Shown here piece after piece: positions 44,052 to 54,303 of a stretch of DNA of 64,000 nucleotides (the first letter of the stretch is position 1; each line of letters opens with the position of its first letter). The position numbers and the translations under genes were made by a program. The notes beneath the pieces were generated by a model. The model was not told the origin of the DNA, searched no databases, and worked only from the letters and a program-made list of their open reading frames with translations. This stretch comes from Diadophis punctatus similis. Its lineage: Eukaryota > Chordata > Lepidosauria > Squamata > Dipsadidae. The stretch is from the NCBI GenBank assembly GCA_023053685.1, contig JALIGW010000059.1, forward strand, positions 3,047,501 through 3,111,500. Direction: 5' to 3'.

Positions 44052-45923
44052 ATGACCCAGGTCCTCCCATTGGGGGCCGCCTGTGCCTTTTTGCCAGGCG
44101 GTGGGAGGACATAACAACAGACGCATGGGTCTGGCCTTGCTTTAGAATTTATCTCCACCCCCCCCCCCCGGGATTTTTCATGAGGTGCCCCCGATCCTCC
44201 AATCCCCGGAAGCGGTCGCTGATGCGGGCCGCTATCCAGCACCTGCTGGAAATTCAGGCCATACAGCGGGTGCCGGAGGACCAGCGGGGGCAGGGATTCT
44301 ATTCCATTTTGTTCCTCGTTGAGAAATCCTCGGGTGGGTGGAGAGCCGTCCTCGACCTAAAGCGTCTTAACAAATTCTTAGTCTATAAGAAGTTTAAAAT
44401 GCACACGTTGCAGTCAATACTGGACGGTATTCGCAAGGGGGACTTTATATCCTCCATCGACCTAACGGAGGCCTACCTCCATGTCCCAATTCGGCCAGCC
44501 CATCAAAAATTCCTCCGCTTTTGCTACCTAGACGACCATTACCAGTATGCCGCACTCCCGTTCGGCCTTTCCTCGGTCCCTCGGGTTTTTACTAAGATTT
44601 TAGCAGCTCTGGCGGCACATCTCCGGTCCGTCCCGGTCCGGCTCCAATGTTACCTGGACGATATTCTCATTCAGGCGTCCACGTCCTCGCGGGCGGAGTC
44701 GGATCTCAGCTTGACTATAGAGACCCTACAATACCATGGCTTTTCTGTAAACTTCGAAAAAAGCCACCTCAGTCCAGCTACCAGAATTACACATCTGGGC
44801 GCCATTGTTGACTCTCTGGAGTGCAAGATGTACCTCTCCCAAGAGAGGCAGGACAGCTTGACCGCCCTCGCCCAACAGGTCATGGGCCAATCCAGGGTCC
44901 CATTGAGTCTCTTATCATCCCTGTTGGGGAAAATGATTTCGGCCATCCACATAACACCTTGGGCACAATTGCACTCCAGAGACCTCCAATGGTTTCTCTT
45001 GCCTTTTCAGCGGGCAGGCCGGAGCAACTCCTCGGTCAAGGTCCAACTCACGACCGAAGTCCGTCGTTTCCTGCAGTGGTGGCGATCCGAGGCGATTTCC
45101 AGGGGCACCTGTTTCATCGAGCAGCAGAGAGTCACCCTGACGACCGACGCCAGCCTACGGGGGTGGGGTGCCCACACCCTGTCGCACGTAGCGCAAGGCA
45201 CCTGGTCCACGATGGAGGCTTCCTCCAACATCAACCTCCTGGAGCTGAAAGCAGCGTTCCTGGGCCTCCAGCATTTCCAACAGCTGTTGTCCGGCCGGCA
45301 CGTTCTGTTGCTCACGGACAATATAACCACCAAGGCCCACGTCAACCGTCAAGGGGGAACGATGTCCCATCGGCTACTGGCAGAGGCCACGGAGCTGGGC
45401 CTCTGGGCGGAGCGGCACCTCCTGTGCCTGCGAGCGGAGCACATCTCGGGGGTTTCCAACCGGACGGCAGATTGGCTCAGCAGCAACAAAGTGGACTCGG
45501 CGGAGTGGAGCCTTCACCGGGACCTCTTCCAGGAGCTGGTGGAGTGGTTTGTCTGTCCACTCGTCGACTTATTCGCCACCCCGCAGAATGCGAAGCTCCC
45601 CCGCTACTTCTGCCGCTACCAGTCCTACGGAGCAGAGGGGACAGACGCCCTTCGTTGCCCCTGGCCGAGGGGCCTGCTCTACGCATTCCCCCCTGGCTCT
45701 CGTCCCTCGCGTGATCTGCAAGATCCTTGCCGAGGAGGCAGAGGTGATCCTCCTGGCGCCCCACTGGCCCAGGAGGGCCTGGTTTGAGGACCTCAAATCG
45801 CTGTCAGTCAGTCCCCACTGGCGGATCCCACCGACAGAGTCGTCGCTCTCCCAGGGGTCAGTGCGGCACCTGGACCCGCACTGGTACCAACTGACCACCT
45901 GGCACTTGAGCGGCACACCCTAA
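44012..45923 (+). pseudogene. DIRS RT - RNase H - methyltransferase-like ORF
   Basis: 591 codons are open to 45787. RT: GWRAVLDLKRLNKFLVYKKF, FISSIDLTEAYLHVPI, LPFGLSSVPRVFTK and catalytic YLDD at residues 214-217. RNase H: TTDASLRGWGAH near 378, NLLELKAAFLGL, LLTDNITTKAHVNRQGG and SNRTADWLS. From about 515 the DIRS methyltransferase-like domain follows (VDLFATPQNAKLPRYFCRY, DALRCPWPRGLLYAFPP). A frameshift at the C-run 45688-45693 moves the rest (ALVPRVICKILAEEAEVILL, HWPRRAWFEDL) to the frame ending 45923. The upstream part overlaps the end of the Gag-like ORF by 40 bases. RT and RNase H residues are intact. Confidence 0.85.
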
Positions 45924-46984
45924 TCCATCGTGGGGTTCCCGACAGCATCGTCCGCACCCTCCTATCCTCCCACCGGGCTTCCACCACTCGAATCTATGAT
46001 GCCACGTGGTGGGCCTTCTGCACCTGGTGTTCTTCGGCTTCGTTGTGTCCTGTGGACCTTTCGATCATCAACGTTCTTCAGTTTCTGCAAGCCGGTCTGG
46101 ACAAGGCACTGGCACCCAGCACCCTGCATCGTCAAGTGGCGGCACTGTCCACCGTGCTGGCCTGCCGTGCCTCACCGACCCTGTTGGCTCACACATTGGT
46201 TCAACGTTTCCTGCGGGCAGCCTCTCAACTCTGCCCTCCTGTTGTCCATCGATATCCTACATGGGACCTGCAGACGGTGCTTCTGTCACTGACACACGAT
46301 CCCTACGAGCCGTTACACACGGCGTCTCTGCAGATGTTGACATACAAAGTGGCCTTTTTGGTCACTATTACTTCTGCCCGTCAGATTTCAGAGTTGGCGG
46401 CCCTGTCAGTCCGTGCGGACCTCTGTGTATTCTACCCAGACAGGGTCGTGTTACGCCTGGATCCGACGTTCATCCCCAAAGTGAATACGTACTTCCACCG
46501 GGCGCAAGAACTAGTACTGCCCTCCTTCGGTGGCGGTTCCTCGACTTCGGATCAGCGACGATGGCAGACCGTCGATGTTCGCCGCGCACTAGAGATCTAC
46601 ATCCAGCGCACGGCGGAGTTTCGTCACTCCGAGTCTCTCTTTGTTTGTTTCCGGCAGTCCTCCATGGGGAGGAAGGCTTCGTCGGTGCTGATTGGGAGAT
46701 GGCTCCGCGAGGTCATCGCGGCGGCTTATGCTCGTCTTGATCTGCCTAGACCGCCTCACCTGACTGCGCACTCCACTCGAAGTGCCGCTACAACTGCTGC
46801 ATGGTCTACCCGTGCTTCTATTGAAGAGGTGTGTCGGGCAGCAACCTGGTCCTCTCCGTTGCCGTTTATTCGTCACTACAAGGTGGATGCTTTCGCTGCG
46901 GCTGATGCTGACTTTGGCCGGCGCGTTCTGCAAACTGCGCTGACTCCAGAGGACAGAGACAGTGTGTTATGCAACCCTCCCTAG
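45890..46984 (+). CDS. DIRS tyrosine recombinase
   Basis: Open from before 45908 to TAG at 46982-46984; first Met in frame is 46043, but the family-like sequence begins earlier (RTLLSSHRASTTRIYDATWW), so the start is probably upstream and may depend on frameshifting or reinitiation. From Met 46043, catalytic residues are Arg 113 (SARQISEL), the HSTR box 243-246 and Tyr 279 in RHY. An N-terminal SAM-like domain precedes them. The enzyme would integrate a circular cDNA by strand exchange, explaining the missing target duplication. No lesion is seen. It overlaps the methyltransferase-like frame at its start. Confidence 0.85.
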   Translation, partial: TDHLALERHTLIHRGVPDSIVRTLLSSHRASTTRIYDATWWAFCTWCSSASLCPVDLSIINVLQFLQAGLDKALAPSTLHRQVAALSTVLACRASPTLLAHTLVQRFLRAASQLCPPVVHRYPTWDLQTVLLSLTHDPYEPLHTASLQMLTYKVAFLVTITSARQISELAALSVRADLCVFYPDRVVLRLDPTFIPKVNTYFHRAQELVLPSFGGGSSTSDQRRWQTVDVRRALEIYIQRTAEFRHSESLFVCFRQSSMGRKASSVLIGRWLREVIAAAYARLDLPRPPHLTAHSTRSAATTAAWSTRASIEEVCRAATWSSPLPFIRHYKVDAFAAADADFGRRVLQTALTPEDRDSVLCNPP

Positions 46985-46995
46985 GGACGTTACTG

Positions 46996-47180
46996 CTTGG
47001 GCATGTCCCAATCTTGGAGGCTAGCTCCACCCACTATGGAGAAAGGGCGTTGTTACTTACCTGAACGCCCATTCTCGTAGGGTGGAGCTAGCCTCCAAGT
47101 CCCTCCCTGATACGTGTATATAATTATTATGGTAGAGTTCACTGGGGAGTACACTATGGGTCTGACCTAGTCCTTCATCT
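46996..47180 (+). repeat. DIRS internal complementary region
   Basis: Holds the complement of both element ends fused: CCACTATGG then AGAAAGGGCGTTGTTAC at 47032-47056. GGAGGCTAGCTCCACCC (from 47017) and GGGTGGAGCTAGCCTCC (to 47097) also pair with each other. Such a region templates completion of circular DIRS cDNA. Confidence 0.8.
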
Positions 47181-47185
47181 CCAGA

Positions 47186-47324
47186 GGGGGAGTATGACAG
47201 GAGGACAGCTTTTATATGATGTCAGACTCAGTCCTGATTGGCTGATGGAATGTGTCTTCCCAATCCTGGAGGCTAGCTCCACCCTACGAGAATGGGCGTT
47301 CAGGTAAGTAACAACGCCCTTTCT
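47186..47324 (-). repeat. Right terminal inverted repeat and end of DIRS
   Basis: Reverse complement of the left repeat up to CTCCACCC, then a unique terminus TACGAGAATGGGCGTT, CAGGTAAGTA at 47301-47310 and ACGCCCTTTCT. CAGGTAAGTA is a perfect 5' splice-site consensus on the + strand. Confidence 0.75.
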
Positions 47325-47915
47325 AGGCTGCATAAACAGAGGGATAGAATCAAGATCACATGAAGTGTTAATACCACTTTATAATGCCTTGGTAAGGCCA
47401 CACTTGGAATACTGCATTCAGTTGTGGTCACCACGATGCAAAAAGGATGTTGAGACTCTAGAAAGAGTGCAAAGAAGAGCAACAAAGATGATTAGGGGAC
47501 TGGAGGCTAAAACATATGAAGAATGGTTGCATTCTTCTTCTTCTGGTTGCAGGGAGTGGGTATGTCTAGTTTAATGAAAAGAAGGACTAGGGGAGACATG
47601 ATAGCAGTATTCCAATATCTCAGGGGTTGCCACAAAAAAGAAGGAGTCAAACTATTCTCCAAAGCACCTGAGGGTAGAACAAGAAGCAATGGGTGGAAGC
47701 TAATCTAGGAGAGAAGCAATTTAGAACTAAGGAGAAATTTCCTGACAGTTAGAACAATTAATCAGTGGAACAGCTTGCCTCCAGAAGTTGTGAATGCTCC
47801 AACACTGGAAGTTTTTAAGAAGATGTTGGATAACCATTTGTCTGAAGTGGTGTAGGGTTTCCTGCCTAAGCAGGAGGTTGAACTAGAAGACCTCCAAGGT
47901 CCCTTCCAACTCTGT

Positions 47916-48277
47916 TATTCTATTCTATTCTATTCTATTCTATTCTATTCTATTCTATTCTATTCTATTCTATTCTATTCTATTCTATTCTATTCTATTC
48001 TATTCTATTCTATTCTATTCTATTCTATTCTATTCTATTCTATTCTTCTTTTCTTTTCTATTATTTTCTATTCTATTTTCTATTCTATTCTGTTCTTCGT
48101 CTCTCTTTCTCTCTCTCTCTCTCTCAAACACACACGCTCTTCCTCTTTCTTCCTCTTTCTCTTCCTCTCTCTCTTTCTGTCTCACACACACATACTTTTC
48201 CTTTCTTCCTCTTCCTTTCTCTCTCTCTCTCTCACACACACACACACGTTTCCTCTTTCTTCCTCTTCCTCTTTCTT

Positions 48278-48349
<72 letters not shown>

Positions 48350-48520
48350 CCTCTTTCTTCCTCTTTCTCTTCCTTTCTCTTCTCTCTCTCTCTCTCACAC
48401 ACACACACTTCCTCTTTCTTCCTCTTTCTCTTCCTCTTTCTCTCTCTCTCTCTCTCATACACACACACACTCTCTTCCTCTTTCTCTCTGTCTTTCTCTC
48501 TCTCTCTCGCACCAGAGCAG
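47916..48520. repeat. TTCTA pentamer tail and CT/CA tracts
   Basis: TTCTA repeats at about 47920-48085 form the CR1 tail; then alternating CT, CA and CTTCC tracts to 48510. Arg/Glu and Cys/Val frames on the minus strand are repeat products. Confidence 0.9.
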
Positions 48521-49524
48521 CAGCAGCGGGAGAAGGAAGAAAGCAGCACGTCCGCGGGACCCGAGGCGGATGCTGGTGGCGCAGGGGCGCGGGCGAAGAT
48601 TGGGAGGGGGGTGCAACACACGGGAGGCTCCGCACAGTTCCTCAGCTCATCTGGGCTGCAGCTGAGCCTGCTGCCATGAGCTGGTGGACAGATCTTTCCG
48701 GATGAGACTTGGAGGAAAGCACAGCTCATGGGTTCTACATTTCGCTGTGCTGCATGAAGTATCCCAGCAAAAACAGTGAAGGGGAAGAAAGCCAGTGGAG
48801 AGCACACAGAGCTGCTCCAGTCCACGTGTTCTCCAGGTCAGCAGCTGTTTCTCTCCTTCATTGCTCTTTATGGGAAATCATTTAGCGCAGCACAGCGAAA
48901 TGTAGCAGCCATGAGCCATGCTTTCCTCTAAGCTCTGTGGGCGGCAGAGGGAAACAGGTGCTTCTCTCTGCACAGCGCTTTCCGGATGAGACTTGGAGGA
49001 AAGCGAAGTTCATGGCTTCTACATTTCGCTGTGCTGCACGAAGTATCCCAGCAAAAATAGTGAAGGGGAAGAAAGCCAGTGGAGAGCACACAGAGCTGCC
49101 CCTTCTTCGCAACAGCCGAGGACCTCTTCCGCTTGGAGTTCCAAGCTGTGGAGGGGGGGAGGCTGCAACGCCGGCAGCTTCGGGGGGCTCCTTCCCTCAA
49201 TGGTTCGTTTTCTTACCTCTAGGTGGCTCCGTGCCTTTTGATCTTTCTCGGGCGCAGGGAAAAGCGACCCTGTGAAGGGACTGAACCTGGTTACCTCGCC
49301 ACCGGTTCGCTTCCTTCCTGCGCATGTGCAGTGCTGAAAACTCTGCTTCTGCACATGCACAGAAGAAAAAACCCTGGAAAATTTCAAAAAAAAATCCCAA
49401 AAAAAGATGGAGGCGACCACGGACCGGCACCTACCGATTCGGTTCGGTGACGTCATTGTGAAATCACCAGCGGGTTGCTACCGGTTCGGGTGAACCGGTC
49501 CGAACCGGGAGGAACCCACCCCTG
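48521..49524. repeat. hAT interior with a 120-bp direct duplication
   Basis: TTTCCGGATGAGACTTGG...AGAGCTGC occurs at about 48697-48815 and again at about 48980-49098, direct, 283 bp apart, a few percent different. 49300-49524 carries the hAT family phrases (CATGCACAGAAG, ACCGGTTCGG) and the right end. Confidence 0.65.
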
Positions 49525-49532
49525 AGTGTGAC

Positions 49533-50166
49533 CCATGAAAAGTGTCATTCTTTCTTTAAAAGCATCTTTTGATCTCTTCCAATTTGCAAAAAATGGCTTT
49601 CCAAGCCTCCGAGCGGTCTTGCAGCGGATTAAGACCAACCAAGGGAAAAAAGGGGGGGGAGATTCCCTCTCATCTCTTAGCCTTTTTGAAAGTTGGACTA
49701 AACCAATCCGAAATGCTGGGGGAATCTCAAGCACATTTACTGCAGGAAATGCTCCGAGGGAGGGACCGAAAGGAAACAAAGGGAACCCAAAATACCAATC
49801 CTGAAACTGAAGAACGAGACTGGTGCCTTATTGAAGGAGGGGTAAACCCAACCCCCCCGCACAATGATTCATTATAATAAAACGCCTCTCCTCTCCCGGT
49901 TTACAAATGGTGTTTCCTGCTTCAGAGACTATCCAGACCAGGAAGCGGCAGTGAATCGCCCGAACGTCTGTAAAGGTGGGCAGCTTTTTTGCTCTCCTAC
50001 TGCGGGCAAGGAGGGGCCGAAGTGGGTAGGGAGGCTTGTGGCGGCGGGAGGGGCGCCTGGGAGGGGAGCAATGGGTGTCACCTGAGCTCAGCCTCGCCTT
50101 GGACTTGGGACTAGGCTGGTTTTGCAGGGCATTTCCGATCTGCGCAGAGCCACCGCCGGCAGCAAG
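49533..50166 (+). other. Promoter/5' UTR region of the CDIPT-like gene
   Basis: No repeat recognised from 49533 to 50166. GC content and CpG rise over 49990-50160. A TATA box is not seen. The 5' UTR probably lies within the last 80-100 bases before ATG 50167. Confidence 0.4.
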
Positions 50167-50353
50167 ATGAAGCAAGATAATATTTTCCTCTTCATTCCCA
50201 ACCTCATTGGTAAGTGATGGGATGCGGGCCGGGCAGCCTGTCCCAAAATGCTGGATGTGGTGGACCTGCTTATGTTTTTGCCTTCTAGCTCTGATCTCTT
50301 CCCCTTTGCATGACTTATTAAAATATACGTTTTTAATTCAGTATTTCTTCAAC

Positions 50354-50510
50354 CAGTAGTGGGTTCTAAATCCTGTCGCTACCGGTTAGTGCGCACGTAC
50401 CCGACGTTTCTGCGCATGCACAGAAGCATCCTGGGTGGGTGGGAGGAGCCTCCTGCCGCCGCCGCTACCGGTTCGCCAAACTGGGCTGGACCGGGAGTAA
50501 CCCACCGCTG
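50354..50510. mobile_element. hAT MITE, 157 bp
   Basis: CAGTAGTGGGTTCTAAATCC at the left, GGGAGTAACCCACCGCTG at the right, perfect duplication TCTTCAAC (50346-50353, 50511-50518). Interior ACCGGTT and GCGCATGCACAGAAG link it to the elements at 39068 and 60397. Lies in intron 1 of the CDIPT copy. Confidence 0.85.
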
Positions 50511-50605
50511 TCTTCAACCTTGGGTGACTTTAAAATGTCTGGACTTCCACTCCCAGAATTCCCCAGCTGGTGAATTTTAAGTCACCCAAGGTTGAGAAAA
50601 ACGGC
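50511..50605. mobile_element. Decayed hAT foldback
   Basis: CAACCTTGGGTGACTTTAAA pairs with TTTTAAGTCACCCAAGGTTG about 60 bases on. Similar to the hairpin at 22354-22497. The MITE at 50354 inserted at its left end. Confidence 0.6.
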
Positions 50606-50627
50606 TTTAATTCACTTCCGTTTCATT

Positions 50628-50902
50628 CAGAGGTGGGTTTCAGCAGGTTCTGACCAGTTCTGGAGAACCAGTAGCGAAAATTTTGAGTAGTTCGGAGAAC
50701 CGGTAAATACCACCTCTGACTGGCCCCGCCCCCATCTATTCTCTGCCTCCCGAGTCCCAGCTGATCGGGACGAAATGGGGATTTTGCAATAACCTTCCCC
50801 TGGAGTGGGGAGGGAATGGAGATTTTACAGTATCCTTCCCCGCCACGCCACACCCACCACACCCACAGAACCGGTAGTAACAAAATTTGAATCCAACCAC
50901 TG
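50628..50902. mobile_element. hAT MITE, 275 bp
   Basis: CAGAGGTGGGTTTCAGC at the left, TTGAATCCAACCACTG at the right, perfect duplication GTTTCATT (50620-50627, 50903-50910). No ORF. In intron 1. Confidence 0.85.
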
Positions 50903-51169
50903 GTTTCATTGCTCTTGCAGTGATAACCCTGTCCCTAAGGGAAGCCACAACTTTGGGAAAACACCACAAACAGGCCAACCACTTATCTGATGGTTGAACA
51001 GATTGTACTTCCCCCCCAGAAAAGTCTCTAAAACATCTTCCATGTCTGTGTGACAGAAACGTGACAAGCCAAGGATTTGAGAAATTTGGGGAATCATAGC
51101 AAGTGTAGGGACATAATAATAATAGAATAGGTGGAATTACTGGGACATAATAATAACTTGCTGTTATTA

Positions 51170-51686
51170 TTAGATCAACAGATGATGCTGTTAATATGGC
51201 TCTGTACTACATCCTACAACATCTTGAATCTCCAAAGACCTACGCAAGGGTCCTCTTTGTAGACTTTAGTTCAGCATTCAATACCATCATACCAGACATT
51301 CTTCTAACTAAACTAAATCAGCTAGTAACACACTTGTAAGTGGATCACAAGCTTCCTAATAGAAAGGAAGCAGCAGGTGAAGCTAGGCAAAATCACATCA
51401 GATACCTGTACAATGAGCACAGCCCCCCCCAAGGCTATGTACTCTTACTCTATGTACTCTTCTCTCTATATACCAATGACTGCATCTCAAATGATCCATC
51501 TGTTAAACCACTGAAGTTTGCAGATGATACAACAGTGATTGGCCTCATTCGAGACAACGATGAAACCGCATACAGACAGGAGGTTGAACAACTAGCCTCG
51601 TGGTGCGACCGGAACAATCTGGAACTGAACACACTCAAAACAGTAGAAATTGTGGTAGACTTTAGGAGAAACCCTCCCATAATGAG
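51170..51686 (+). mobile_element. LINE RT fragment (jockey superfamily, possibly Rex1-like)
   Basis: [40 protein letters not shown], then LYTNDCISNDPSV and KFADDTTVIGLI, to NLELNTLKTVEIVVDFRRNP. Stops near 51335 and frameshifts break it. It ends abruptly against the gypsy C LTR. 50911-51169 before it holds nothing recognised. Confidence 0.65.
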
Positions 51687-51993
51687 GTTACGTGCCCTCA
51701 TGACCCTGTTTCCCCCCTCCTCACTGGACATGTCATAAATCACATTCTCCAATGAACCACGTTGGCGGGCTGTGAAACCCACACCCCTCCTGCTGACTCC
51801 GGTAACCTAGGACACAATCAGTAAAAGAAACATTTGTGGAATGTAGTTTCAGTTAGTACAATCAGCCATCCCGTTGGCTCTCCCCCCTCCTGCTTATGGC
51901 AACTTGAAAGCTTTGGAAGTTGACATTTGGCTCCCCTCACTTCCCGAAGGCGACCTGCGCAAAGCAAAAACAATTTGAGTACAGATATAGAAT

Positions 51994-53931
51994 TTAGGGA
52001 CGCAACCTCCCCCCAGGCTTATTTGGATTTTCCTCATGAAATTTGGCTATAAGGCGATCAGCCTGGATGTTCTGACTCTTTACCCAAGATGCCTCTGATA
52101 AGGGGTAACCCTTCCACTTGATTAAGTATTGGAGTTGTCTCCGGTGCCACCTCAAGTCGAGGATTCGCTGCACCTCATAATGGGTCTGGCCCCCTATGAC
52201 CACGGGGTCCAGGGGCTCATGGGGTAGTGGCCTCAGGGTCGATCCGACTACAGGTTTTAAGAGGCTACTATGGAATACCAGGTGTATCTTCCATAGCAGT
52301 CTGGGCAATTTCAATTGTACCGTGACTGGGTTGATTATCTTTACTATGGGGAATGGTCCCATAAACTTTGGCCCCAGTTTCTTGCTAGGGAGTTTTAACC
52401 TTAAATATTTTGTGGAGAGGTAAACCTTCTCCCCCAATTGGAATGGCCGTTGGGGAGCTTGGTGTTTGTCTGTCTGTTTCTTGTAGGTTTGTGCTGCTTT
52501 AGCTAGCACCTTCTTGACATTCTCCCAGGTTGCTTTCAGCATTGACATCCAATCAGTCAAGCTGACTGAGGAGGGGGGCTCCCTTGGGTACTCAGGCATT
52601 GGGACGAAGTCCATGCTGCTCACTACCTTGAACTGGGTTAGTCCCATGCTACTGTGAACAGCATTATTGTACACGACCTCAGCGAAAGACAGGAGGTCCG
52701 CCCAATTGGACTGCTGATAGTTCACGTAGCACCTCAGGTACTGCTCTACCATGGTGTTCAGTCTCTCTGCCCCCCCATTGGTGCTCGGATGAAAGGCTGA
52801 GCTAAGGCCCTGGGAAGACCCAATGGACCGTAGGAACTCCCTCCAGAACTTACCGTATTTTTCGCAGTATAAGACGCACCTTTCCCCCCCCAAAAAAGAG
52901 GGTGAAAATCTGGGTGCGTCTTATACTCCGAATGTAGCCCCGCCCAGCCTCTCAAACGGAGGTTTCAGAGGCTGAAAAAAGCCTCTGAAATGGAGCTTCA
53001 GAAAAAAAGCCTCTGAAATGGAGCTTCAGAAAAAAAGCCTCTGAAACGGAGCTTCAGAAAAAAAGCCTCTGAAACAGAGCTTCAAGCCTCTGAAATGAAG
53101 CTTCAGAATTAAAGCCTCTGAAATGGAGGTTTCAGAGGCAGAAAAAAAAGCAAACAGCTGATTGGGGGTATTCCGTGAGGCCGATCCACCTGCAAATCAG
53201 CTTTTTTCTTATTTTCCTCCCCAAAAACTAAGGTGTGTCTTATACTCCGGTGCGTCTTATAGTCCGAAAAATATGGTAGTCATGAACTGGACCCCTCTGT
53301 CTGAGATAATTCTTCTTGGTACTCCGTGTAGGTGGTAGATGTGTTTCAGGAACAATTTGGCCAACTGGTGGGCTGAGGGTAGACCGCTGCAGGGGATGAA
53401 GTGCGCCTGTTTGGAAAACAGGTCTATTACAGTCCAGATCACCGTGTTCCCCCCAGTTTTCAGCAACTCCACCATAAAGTCCATCACGATCTCCTCCCAT
53501 GGTCTTGTTGGCTCCACTACTGATTGTAGCAGTCCGGGGGGGGGGGTCCTGGTCGTTTCTTCATTGCGGTGCAGATGGTACAGCTTTTCATGTAACTGTC
53601 CACATCTTTCTTTATGCTGGGCCACCAGAACTGCCTCTGTGCTAAGTGTAAAGTTTTTAAGTAATCCGAAGTGGCCTGCCAGTTTAGCATTGTGGCTCCT
53701 CTGGAGGATCAGGGTGCGTAGGGATTCCGGAACATAGAGCTTCGTCCCCTTCCATGCGAGGTCGTCTCTTTTTGTCAGGATGTGTTGGTTGTCTCGGAAC
53801 CAGGGGTCTGCCAGCAGTTCGGTTTTGAGTTTCGCCGTTAGATCGCTTGGTGGTTGGTCGTGCCAGTTGCGGCGTTGCCGTCTGGTGGTTACTTGGGCCA
53901 CTATTTGGGTAGGGGGAACGATGGCGTCCAC
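51994..53931 (-). pseudogene. Integrase and chromodomain, gypsy C
   Basis: 53931-53279 has the zinc-finger region (HNAKLAGHFGLLKN) and core up to IISDRGVQFMT, with WEEIVMDFMVELL and WTVIDLFSKQAHF around the first two acids. A TA-flanked MITE (52851-53278) interrupts; the reading resumes at 52850 with KFWREFLRSIG, SSAFHPSTNGGAERLN carrying the end of the core, the GPY/F module KLGPKFMGPFPIVKI and a chromodomain from HYEVQRILDLRWHRRQL to WKGYPLSEASW. A frameshift near 53620 alters the zinc Cys pair. Taking out the MITE with one TA leaves the frame intact. Confidence 0.8.
52851..53278. mobile_element. TA-flanked MITE with internal 29-bp tandem repeat
   Basis: TACCGTATTTTTCGCAGTAT at the left, CCGAAAAATATGGTA at the right, TA duplicated. 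Same termini as 21878-22896 and 63897. 52968-53130 holds about five units of GCCTCTGAAATGGAGCTTCA plus A-run. Confidence 0.85.
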
Positions 53932-53940
53932 TACCTGCTT

Positions 53941-54260
53941 TCACTCGCATTTGTACTGTGGCATGCGTGAGACGGCGTCCGCTAGAAAGTTCTTCCCCCC
54001 TGGGATATGCTTTAGCATGAAGGCGAAACGGTTGAAGTATTGAGCCCAACGGACTTGTTTGGCAGATAGTTTTCGCGGGGTCCTGAGGGCCTTCAGGTTT
54101 TTGTGGTCAGTCCAGACTTCGAACGGTTTCTGGCCCCCTTCCAGCAGGTGTTGCGAGGTTAGCAGTGCCCATCTCACTGCGAATGTCTCTTTTTCCCAGG
54201 CTGCACATCATCGCTCTGTGTCCGTGAGCTTACGGGAGGTGTAGGCACAGGGTTGTAGAT
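53941..54260 (-). pseudogene. RNase H end, gypsy C
   Basis: Reads CAYTSRKLTDTER near 54250, then MRWALLTSQHLLEGGQKPFE, VWTDHKNLKALRTPRK and ADAVSRMPQY. Upstream RT and protease are missing because of the deletion to gag. Without them this fragment makes no product. Confidence 0.7.
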
Positions 54261-54303
54261 TTCTTTGACTATTTCTTTGGAGTAGCACTGTTCCTCCCTC
54301 CTC

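Larger units (their letters stand above)
42585..47324 (+). mobile_element. DIRS-type tyrosine-recombinase retrotransposon
   Basis: 4.74 kb with the full DIRS plan: terminal inverted repeats, a gag-like ORF, RT-RNase H with a methyltransferase-like tail, a tyrosine recombinase and an internal complementary region (ICR). The left terminus CCATAGTGGG and right terminus ACAACGCCCTTTCT are joined head to tail in the ICR. No target duplication exists; TTCT is shared by target, element end and ICR. Lesions are few and the inverted repeats nearly identical, so the insertion is young. Confidence 0.9.
42155..47915 (+). mobile_element. CR1 LINE split by a DIRS element
   Basis: 5'-truncated CR1: 42155-42584 carries RT from [15 protein letters not shown] through KFADDTKLAG to CAAAAKKANTV, and 47325-47915 resumes with GCINR, then [33 protein letters not shown] and, after a frameshift near 47540, FSKAPEGRTRSNGWKL to the 3' UTR (CTTCCAACTCTGTTA). 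The coding line is exact across the gap, so the DIRS element entered without loss. A long TTCTA tail follows. Confidence 0.85.

Noticed and set aside
44821..45714. 297-codon frame within the DIRS RT
   Set aside because: Shadow of the RT-RNase H frame, Pro/Gly-rich as expected for an out-of-frame reading of GC-rich code.
46589..46933. Antisense frame across the recombinase
   Set aside because: Reverse shadow of the intact tyrosine recombinase.
48030..48825. Arg/Glu/Cys-rich minus-strand frames of about 200 codons
   Set aside because: Produced by CT/CA tracts; no complexity beyond the repeat.
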